Source of the DNA: Chitinophagaceae bacterium
Lineage (GTDB): Bacteria; Bacteroidota; Bacteroidia; Chitinophagales; Chitinophagaceae
NCBI GenBank assembly: GCA_016710745.1
Contig: JADJVB010000010.1
Span: forward strand, 1,426,001-1,490,000
Direction: 5' to 3'
Length of the DNA: 64,000 bases
The notes beneath the pieces are model-generated. The model was not told where the DNA came from and made no database searches. It was given only the letters and a program-made list of their open reading frames with translations. A program made the translations under genes and the position numbers. Numbering within the stretch: the first letter of the stretch is position 1; each line of letters opens with the position of its first letter. Below, in pieces: positions 35,628 through 45,100 of this stretch.

Positions 35628-38177
35628 ATGGATAATAATTTTTCAGCACAGGTAAAAGAGATCATCTCGTACAGCAGGGAGGAAGCATTGAGATTGGGAA
35701 ACGATTTTATTGGAACAGAACATTTGGTATTGGGTTTGATCCGCGATGGAGAAAATACAGCGGTTAAAATATTAAAATCGCTCAATATCGACCTGTTTGA
35801 ACTGCGAAAGGAAATTGAAATTGCCGTGAAAGATAAAACCGGGAAAAATATCGCCAATATCAATTCGCTTCCCCTGACCAAACAGGCCGAAAAAGTGATC
35901 CGGATCACCGTGTTGGAAGCCAAAGCCCAAAAAAGTGCGTTGGTGGAAAGCGAACACCTGATGCTTTCTATTTTAAAGAATAAAGAAAATATTGCCACAC
36001 AGATCCTGAATCAGTTTGATGTGGATTATGATGTGTTTAAAAATGAACTCGGTTTTGTAACGAGTAATCCACCTTCGGCCGAATTCAGCGATGAAGGTGA
36101 AGATGATTTTGATGAAGAAAGAAAACAATACGGCAGCCAGAAATCCAGAGCCGCCGGCGCCACCAATCAACCCAAAACAAAAACACCGGTGCTGGATAAT
36201 TTTGGCCGGGATATAACCAGGCTTGCCGAAAACGGATCACTTGATCCCATTGTTGGCCGGGAGGTTGAAATTGAACGGGTATCGCAGATATTATCGCGTC
36301 GAAAAAAGAATAATCCCATTTTAATTGGCGAACCCGGCGTGGGCAAAACCGCCATCGTTGAGGGTTTGGCGCTCCGCATTGTGCAACGCAAAGTATCGCG
36401 TGTGCTATTCGATAAACGCGTGGTTAGTTTAGACCTGGCGGCCTTGGTGGCCGGTACCAAATACCGCGGACAATTTGAAGAGCGGATGAAAGCCATCATG
36501 AATGAACTGGAAAAAAACCGCGATGTTATTTTATTCATTGATGAAATACACACCATCGTTGGTGCTGGTGGCGCCAGCGGATCCCTGGATGCGTCCAATA
36601 TATTTAAACCGGCCCTGGCCAGGGGCGAACTGCAATGCATAGGTGCTTCTACATTGGATGAATACCGTATGCATATCGAAAAAGACGGGGCACTGGACCG
36701 CCGTTTTCAAAAAGTATTGGTTGAGCAACCATCGGTTGTTGAAACCATCGAAATTTTAAATAACATTAAAAATAAGTACGAAGATTACCATAATGTTACC
36801 TACAGCATGGAAGCGATCGAGGCCTGCGTAAAACTAAGCGACCGTTATATGACCGATCGCCTGCTACCTGATAAAGCCATTGATGTATTGGACGAAGTGG
36901 GTGCCCGGAAGCATATCAAGAACATTAACGTACCGCCTGAGATCATCGAGCTGGAGAAGAAGATAGAAGATATCAAGCTGGAGAAAAATAAGGTGGTGAA
37001 AAGCCAGCGTTTTGAAGAAGCAGCGTCGCTGAGAGATACGGAAAAAAGGTTACAGGAAGAACTGGAGGCTGCTAAAAATGCCTGGGAAGAAGAAAGCAAA
37101 CACAAGCGTTACCCGATCGAGGAAGAAGATATAGCCGAAGTGGTTTGTATGATGACCGGAATTCCGGTTAAAAGAATGGTACAGGCCGAAACAGAAAAAC
37201 TGCGCGGCATGGCCAACGATTTAAAAGGTGCCGTGGTTGGTCAGGAAGATGCCATTTCAAAAGTGGTAAAAGCCATTCAACGTAATCGGGTAGGGTTGAA
37301 GGACCCCAAGAAGCCTATCGGAACCTTTATTTTCCTTGGCCCAACCGGTGTGGGAAAAACCGAACTGGCCCGTTCGCTCGCCAGGCATATGTTCGACAGT
37401 GATGATTCGCTGATACGCATTGACATGAGTGAGTACATGGAAAAATTCACGGTAAGCCGTTTGATTGGTGCACCTCCGGGATACGTAGGTTATGAAGAAG
37501 GTGGACAGCTCACCGAAAAAGTGCGTCGTAAGCCCTATTGTGTGATCCTGCTGGATGAAATAGAAAAAGCACACCCTGATATTTATAATATTTTGTTGCA
37601 GGTGCTCGATGAAGGCCAGTTAACCGACGGTATGGGCCGTAAGGTTGATTTTAAAAATACCATGATCATCATGACCTCCAATATTGGTGCACGCCAGTTA
37701 AAAGATTTTGGTGATGGCGTAGGGTTTGCAACAGCCAACCGGATGGAGAATGTGGATGAAAATAACAAGGCCGTTATTGAGAAGGCCCTCAAACGCACTT
37801 TCAGCCCCGAGTTTCTGAACCGGATCGATGATGTGGTGGTATTTAACTCGCTGAATAAAGAGAATATTTTTGAGATCATTGATATCGTGATGAAAGGCGT
37901 GGTGAACCGGCTGACCAACCTGGGTTTAGCTATGGAGTTGACGCCTGAAGCAAAAAGTTTTATTGCAGATAAAGGCTACGACCAGCAGTTTGGCGCCAGG
38001 CCCTTACACCGGGCCATCCAAAAATATCTCGAAGATCCGTTGGCAGAAGAGATTTTGAATATGAATATCAAAAACGGAGATGTGATGGTTGCCGAAATGG
38101 ATGAAACCGGTGAAAAAATAAAATTTGTGCTTAAAAAAGAGGATAAGAAGAAGGAAAAGAAATCGGAGGCCGGGTAA
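35628..38177 (+). CDS. clpC: ATP-dependent Clp protease ATP-binding subunit ClpC
   Basis: Hexameric AAA+ unfoldase that feeds proteins to ClpP or disaggregates them. 849 residues: the Clp_N repeats (NFSAQVKEIISYSREEALRL to about 145), first AAA+ with Walker A GEPGVGKT (about 234) and DEIHTIVGAGG, a UVR-like coiled coil (SQRFEEAASLRDTEKRL), second AAA+ with GPTGVGKT (about 571), and VILLDEIEKAHPD. The C-terminal D2-small domain ends in a Lys/Glu-rich tail. All key residues are intact. A terminator follows. Confidence 0.95.
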   Translation: MDNNFSAQVKEIISYSREEALRLGNDFIGTEHLVLGLIRDGENTAVKILKSLNIDLFELRKEIEIAVKDKTGKNIANINSLPLTKQAEKVIRITVLEAKAQKSALVESEHLMLSILKNKENIATQILNQFDVDYDVFKNELGFVTSNPPSAEFSDEGEDDFDEERKQYGSQKSRAAGATNQPKTKTPVLDNFGRDITRLAENGSLDPIVGREVEIERVSQILSRRKKNNPILIGEPGVGKTAIVEGLALRIVQRKVSRVLFDKRVVSLDLAALVAGTKYRGQFEERMKAIMNELEKNRDVILFIDEIHTIVGAGGASGSLDASNIFKPALARGELQCIGASTLDEYRMHIEKDGALDRRFQKVLVEQPSVVETIEILNNIKNKYEDYHNVTYSMEAIEACVKLSDRYMTDRLLPDKAIDVLDEVGARKHIKNINVPPEIIELEKKIEDIKLEKNKVVKSQRFEEAASLRDTEKRLQEELEAAKNAWEEESKHKRYPIEEEDIAEVVCMMTGIPVKRMVQAETEKLRGMANDLKGAVVGQEDAISKVVKAIQRNRVGLKDPKKPIGTFIFLGPTGVGKTELARSLARHMFDSDDSLIRIDMSEYMEKFTVSRLIGAPPGYVGYEEGGQLTEKVRRKPYCVILLDEIEKAHPDIYNILLQVLDEGQLTDGMGRKVDFKNTMIIMTSNIGARQLKDFGDGVGFATANRMENVDENNKAVIEKALKRTFSPEFLNRIDDVVVFNSLNKENIFEIIDIVMKGVVNRLTNLGLAMELTPEAKSFIADKGYDQQFGARPLHRAIQKYLEDPLAEEILNMNIKNGDVMVAEMDETGEKIKFVLKKEDKKKEKKSEAG

Positions 38178-38201
38178 TACACAAAAGCATTAATTAAACA
38201 G

Positions 38202-38232
38202 AGAGTTGCGTATTTTATGCAACTCTTTTTAT
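38202..38232 (+). terminator. Terminator after clpC
   Basis: AGAGTTGC and GCAACTCT form an 8-bp stem with a 9-base loop, then TTTTTATTTTTA. It lies 24 bp after the stop. Confidence 0.85.
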
Positions 38233-38268
38233 TTTTATTATTGAACTGTTTTGATGATTTTTGCAGGG

Positions 38269-38946
38269 ATGAAAAAAATTATCATCACCATCGACGGATG
38301 GTCTTCCTGCGGAAAAAGCACCCTGGCAAAGCAATTGGCGAAAGAACTGGGTTATGCCTATGTTGACAGCGGAGCTATGTACAGGGCCATCACCCTTTAT
38401 TTTTTGCGAAATCATGTAAACTGGCAGGATGAGAAACAGGTGAAAACGGCCTTAGCCGATATTACCATCGGGTTCAAACTGAACGATAAGACCCACGAAT
38501 CCGAGATCTATCTAAATGAAGAAAATGTGGAATATGTGATCAGGGACCTCGTGATTGCTGAAAAAGTAAGCGAAGTGGCAGCTATAAAAGAGGTACGAAC
38601 TTTCGCCGTGGCCCAGCAGCAAAAAATGGGTGAACTAAAAGGGATCGTGATGGATGGCAGGGATATCGGCACCACCGTTTTCCCGAATGCGGAACTAAAA
38701 TTTTTCATGACGGCCGATATCGCCGTTCGTGTAGAAAGGAGATATGTGGAGATGTTCGAAAAGAACCCCAATACATCAATAGATGACGTAAAGGCCAACC
38801 TGGAAATGCGCGACTATATAGATTCCAACCGCGAAATAAGCCCGCTTCGAAAAGCGGATGACGCTATAGAACTGGACAATACTTCCCTGGGCATTGAAGA
38901 ACAGCTGGCCATGGCGTTGCGAATAGCCAGGCAAAAGATCGGTTAA
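38269..38946 (+). CDS. cmk: Cytidylate kinase
   Basis: Phosphorylates CMP/dCMP with ATP. About 225 residues from ATG 38269 (MKKIIITIDGWSSCGKSTLA), with the P-loop GWSSCGKST, VDSGAMYRAITLYFL, MDGRDIGTTVFPNAELKFF and SNREISPLRKADDA, all family hallmarks. The upstream in-frame ATG at 38251 overlaps the leader and is unlikely. Intact. Confidence 0.93.
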   Translation: MKKIIITIDGWSSCGKSTLAKQLAKELGYAYVDSGAMYRAITLYFLRNHVNWQDEKQVKTALADITIGFKLNDKTHESEIYLNEENVEYVIRDLVIAEKVSEVAAIKEVRTFAVAQQQKMGELKGIVMDGRDIGTTVFPNAELKFFMTADIAVRVERRYVEMFEKNPNTSIDDVKANLEMRDYIDSNREISPLRKADDAIELDNTSLGIEEQLAMALRIARQKIG

Positions 38947-38983
38947 ATCGTTTTGTTTGAATTGTAAAAAAGTTTTAAAAAAA

Positions 38984-39014
38984 TTTGGTTTCCTTAAAAT
39001 TTGTCCTATTTTTG
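38984..39014 (+). promoter_or_regulatory. Bacteroidota-type promoter of giant surface protein
   Basis: TTTG at 38984-38987, 19 bases, then TATTTTTG at 39007-39014, an exact match to the TTTG-N19-TAnnTTTG consensus of the Bacteroidota primary sigma factor. Transcription would start near 39020 and give a leader of roughly 180 bases. Confidence 0.7.
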
Positions 39015-39198
39015 TTACACCTTAACCATTTGACCACATATCCCATCCGTAGGATTCGTATCCTATCATAAAAACCATCATAGTTTTTAGTATTCTGTAA
39101 ATTCCACCCACACCCCCAATCAAAACATGTATATTATTTCTGTATGCGTATGTATTTACGTGTCGGAATAATGGTCACTATTTAAACATGTTAAGACT

Positions 39199-42100
39199 AT
39201 GACACAAGACTTGGTTATCAAAAAAACAAACGCTTTGACAGATTTTTTAGGAAGAAAATGGCTGGTTAATGCAATTGTATTAACATTGATTTTTGCATGC
39301 AGCAATTTTTTTGCGTTTGCTCAAAATGTATCAAACCTGTTAAAAATAAGCAAGGTTGACGTAATTAATGAATCGGTAAGTGGTTCTATTGATGGAAGGA
39401 TCAATGTTACCATTACTGATGCCAACGCGGGAAACTCCAAATATCGTTTGGCGTACGATTTTCTGGAAGAAGGAAACAGTTTCCTTTCTCCGGAATTGAC
39501 CGCAATTAACGGCGTAATTACGTTAAACAACGCCAGGATAGGGCCTTATTATAATTTAAAAGTTATCAGAACAACAGGTAATTTGGCAAGTGCGGCAGCA
39601 ACTTCTTTTTCACTGAAGAACTCAACGATTACTAATACTGCGGGTTTTGGCGAAACGGGTGGTGAAAACCTTACTTGTTCTACCATAAATTACACCAACT
39701 GTGCAGGTGCCAGCAAATCAATTTCAAATGCCATAGCAGGCTATGCTTATAATGATGAGAACAGTTACCGCCCCTGCGGTTTGCAGGTTACGTCAAACTG
39801 TACCGTAACGAATATAAACAGGTGGCATTGTTTTGATGGTAACCTGTCGATTCCGCCTGTCAATAATAAATATACCGTTACCGATTATGTTGGCGCGGGT
39901 TTTACCGCGTTACAGGCCTGCCGGCTTAACTGGATCGTTTGCAATTACAGTTATAATACCAGTGGTGTAAATACAGCTATCTGGTATATTGCCGGTACCG
40001 GCGGTTCCAATAATTCAATTGCCCAGGCGGCAGTTGCCGCGGTTCCTGCAGTTAACGGAACGCAAACCAGTATGGTGTTTTATAATTCGGTTAACAGTGC
40101 TTATCAAAGCATGTTAAAATGGACCTGTGTAAATACACCCTGTACCGGACGGGTCAACAGTTTATATTTTAATGAATTAAATAACGGGCCCGATTTACCT
40201 ATAACCAATGGCGCCAGCTTTACCTTAGCCCAGTTGGGTTCTAATTATAATCTCGAAGCCGGGGCAACCGGAACCATTGGCAGTATCAAGTTTACGATCA
40301 CCGGTCCAACTTCCAGCAGCAATATTGAAAATAGTGTGCCATACAACAGTCCTTCTACCGGCAGCGGAGCCTGGACGGGAGCGGTAGGTTCGTACTCAGT
40401 AAATCTGAAAACCTACAGTGGTTCTGGTGCAACGGGTACGCTTTGTCATGATACGACTATAACCTTTACCTTAACCAACAACCCGCCCGCATCAGGTGAA
40501 AAATGTTTTGTAAGCCCAACAAATCCATCAGTAGTTTGGGCCAAAAGTACCTGGACAACCAATACCACAAATCAAACGGTTACCGTACGAACCATGTTAT
40601 CAAAAACTTTTGTGGATAATACCTATGGAACCAATACTATCGGATGGCCAGGAAGCCATTCATTCAGTAACCTCACCGGCTCAGATAAACTTGGCTGGTC
40701 AATAAAAGATGCTAACGGGAATGTAAAATTGGCTTTTGTACAGGATTATATAAGTTCAAGTGGCTCTTTCCCATCCGGTTATGGATGTCTGGGTTTTGGA
40801 GGAGACGGATCTAACCCTACTGTCGGAAGCGCTTCGGATGTTACAGCCTTTTTGACTTCCCTGGACAAAAGTTTAAATCAAAATGGGGCATCTTACTATA
40901 GCCTGACTACAAATTCTCCGGCTACTGATATTAATTACACACCAAATCCTGCTTATCCAAACTTTATTTATGATGTTTGGTATGAAGTAACTGTAAAATT
41001 ATCAGCTTTTGGCACTGCCGGGTTCGGTTACCCTGAAATTGCTTCAACCCATGCCAGTCCAAGCAAAACAGGCAATAATTCAGAAACCGTTGTTCCTTCA
41101 AATTGTATTGGAAGTTTAGGCGATTTTGTTTGGATGGATAATAACGGAAATGGGATCCAGGATTCAGGTGAGCCAGGTATTCAGGGTGTACTGGTTACCT
41201 TAACCAAGCCAGATAATACGATAATAACTACTACTACAAATGCTTCCGGATTCTATCAATTTACAAACCTTTCTGCTGGCAATTACACGGTAACTTTCCC
41301 TACCACATTATCTGGTAATCTGGCATTAACCAGCCAGGATCAAGGCAATGATGATGCAAAGGACAGCGATCCAAACCAGGGTACAGGTATTGCAAGCGGA
41401 GTAACTGTTTATCCCGGTCAAATCAATAATACTGTTGACGCCGGATATGTCTCTGCAGTACTCACATTGGGTAATTTGATATTCTTTGATAGAAACAGAA
41501 GTGGTTTGTACGATGCCGGCGATAGCGTGGCAGCCGGAATTGTTGTAAGGTTGTATAATGATGCCAATAATGATAATGTACCGGATGGTTCGTTCATTCA
41601 GGCAGCCACTACAAATGGTGCGGGTGAATACTCATTTACAAATCTTACTCCTGGTAATTATATTGTGGGTGCTGTAGTACCTGCAGCCCATGCGATTACT
41701 GTAATCAATGGCGGCGATCCCGATAATAATATTGACAATGATAACAATGCTGTTTCCATAGTGTCCGGCGAAGCAAGGGGTATGTCCATTACCTTAAGCA
41801 ATGGTGCTGAACCATCTGGGGGTGGTAATACCAATAATACATACGATATTGGCTTCTATAATCCAACGTTGCCACCAAATGGTGGACAGAGTTGCTTTAT
41901 CGGAGTAAACCCGCAGGTTTATGCCAAGAGCTTCTGGAACGTGAATGTGAATTCGCAAACAGTAACGGTAAGGGTAACTTTTTCTAAATCCTTTACAGAC
42001 AATTGCTATAAACCATCAGGAAACGCAGACAACTGGAACAGAACCCATAAGTTCTCTGATCTAACAGGTTCTGATCATCTGCAATGGTCATTGAAGAATG

Positions 42101-45100
42101 GGAACGGAACCGAAGTTTTGAAATTCAAGCAGGACTATATTTCTGCCAATGGCAGCGGTTACAATTATCCGTCGGGCTATGGTACACTTGGTTTTAATGG
42201 AGATGGGGGTACCCCTAGCCCGGGAACTGCAACTGATGTTCTGAGTTTCAGAACATCAATTTCTACCAATTTTAATGAGTTTGGATATGCTTTAACAACC
42301 GACTCTCCTCCAACAGATACCAATTATACACCAAACCCGGCTGCACCAAACTGGATCTATGAAGCCTGGTATGAAGTAACTGTAAAAGCCTCTGTATTTG
42401 GTACCTCTGGGTTCGGATTTGTTGATGTGGCTTCTGTTCACTCCAGTCCAAGTAAAACAGGTAATAATACAGAAACCATTACCAACACGCCATGTGTGAG
42501 TAAAATTGGTGACAGGGTATGGTATGATACAGACCGGGATGGCATTCAGGATGCAGGTGAAAATGGAATAAGAGGCGTGACTGTTAAATTAAGAAATGCA
42601 GCCAATGTAGTTATTGCAACGAAAGTTACCGATGCATCTGGTAACTATCTTTTCGACAACCTGGATCCGGGCGTTTATTATGTTGAATTTCCTGTTTCCG
42701 TTTATGGGTATAAAATGTCTCCTGCTTATGTAGGTACAAACCGTAATATCGATAGCGACCCATCAAATACAACCGGTATTACGCCGGCCATTATACTGGG
42801 CACTGCCGAAAGTAATTTAAGCATAGATGCCGGATATGCACCTGATTGTGAATGTACCGACGCGCCTAATAATTTATTAGCCAATGCCAGTTTCGAATTC
42901 GGAACAACCGGCTGGAGCTGGAGTTCGGGCAATGGTTCTTTAACCACAGGCACAGGTTATGTAGCCTGCGGAACGCAAAATGGTTTCAATAACCAAAGTT
43001 CAGGTACTTCTAAAGTATGGCAGGATGTAAATGTACCAGCTGGTGCAACAGTAACTTTCTCTGCTTATGCAGGAACACATACGGCAGGTATTGGTTGCAG
43101 TCCAAAACTTAGTTTAATATTTTTAAATGCGGCTAACGTAGTTATCGGTCAAACAGATATTACAGTAACCAGAGATGTTGATATATACAACAGTCAGTTG
43201 GAGAAATATACCATTACCGCAACAGCACCCGCAGGCACCGTTAAAGCAAGGGTACAGAGTTCAATTACCTGTAACACGATGAAGCTGGATGCTTTTTGCT
43301 TAACTGTGGCAGGGGAGTGCCTTGGTGCCGGAACCTGGAATCTTAATTTACCCAATGGCACGTTGGGTACATCACAAGGCTATACAGTCAATGGTGTAAC
43401 GATCACCGCTTACGGATTCAATAACGGTAACCCCGGCACGCCTACAGCGCTGTTTGGCAAAAACGACGGCGGTAATGAGAATGGTTTAGGCATTAACAGT
43501 AACGTTAATCATGAAATTGATATTAACCATTTTGTACAACTGGACCTGAACCAGGTCATTGCTACCAATGCCACAGCAGCTACGATGAGTATTGGCAGTA
43601 TGCAGGCCGGTGAACCCGCAAACGTATATGGTTCAAATACATTGGGCGTAATTGGCACCCTGCTGATGACGGTACCGGTAACGCTGGATAACACGCCGTT
43701 CCCGATGCCGGGCTATCCTGCATACAGGTACATCAGCGTACGGGCAAGCGCGCCCTCACCAGCCGATGTGTTGCTGCAGCAGGTTAGCTTCTCCTGTCCG
43801 GTTCTCTTCGGTTCAATAGGCGACCGCGTATGGGTTGATGCCGATAAAAACGGTGTGCAGGATGCAGGTGAAGTTGGTTTGGCCGGTGTAGTGGTAACGC
43901 TTTATGATGGTACCACAAATATTGTAGTGGCAAGCACTGTAACGGATGCCTATGGTAACTATTTGTTCAGCAAGTTGCCAACAAGCGTTGCCGGCACAAA
44001 CTACCAGGTACGTTTCAGTTTGGTACCGGGTTACCGGTTCAGTCCTTCGGCAGGAGCAGTTTCATTGGCAACAAACAGCGATGCCAATGTAAATACAGGT
44101 CGCACCAACACCATAACATTAACCAATGCAGTTCCAAACGTAACCTATGTGGATGCCGGTATGTATTATACAGAAACGGCCAGACTGGGTGATTTTGTTT
44201 GGAACGATTTAAATAAAGATGGTATCCAGGATCCGGATGAACCGGGCATTGCAGGCGTAACCGTCATGTTATATACCAGCACCGGAAATCTTTACCGTGC
44301 TACGATAACATCTAATGACGGATACTATTTCTTTGATGATGTGCCGGCAGGTACCTACTATGTTAAGGTAACACCACCATTGGGTTACCAGGTATCACCA
44401 AAAAATATTGGCGGAACCGCAATTGATAGTGATATCGATCCAACAACTTTTAAAACAGCAAACATTACTGTAACTGCAGGTACCAGTAACCTCACCATTG
44501 ATGCTGGTTTGAATGTGACTTCGAATCTGCTGGCTGCCCTGGGCGACAGGGTTTGGGAAGATCTGAATAATAATAATATTCAGGATCCCGGAGAACCCGG
44601 AATCGCCAATGTAACGGTTGAATTATTCAACAGCAGCAATGTATCTCAGGGAATTGTGACAACCGATGCCTTCGGCAATTATATATTTAATGGCCTTACA
44701 CCGGGTGCTTACTATGTTAAGTTCACTTTACCGGCGGGCTTTACTTTTGTAACGCAGGATGCAGGTACTGATGATGAAGTGGATAGCGACGTAAATGCAA
44801 CAGGTATTTCTCAAACGGTTACATTGGTTGCCGATGAGATCAATACAACAGTTGATGCCGGTATGCGGCGTTCATCACCCAAAGCAACTTTAGGGGATTT
44901 TGTTTGGTACGACCTGAATAAAGACGGCGTACAGGATGGAGGAAGTGAAGTTGGGGTACCGGGTATTACCGTATTGTTATACAATAGTTTGAATGTAGTA
45001 GTGGCTACCACCACCACCAATTCGGCCGGCTTCTACCTGTTTACAGGTTTAGATGCAGGTAATTATACCGTTGGCTTTAGCAATTTGCCTGCCGGTTATG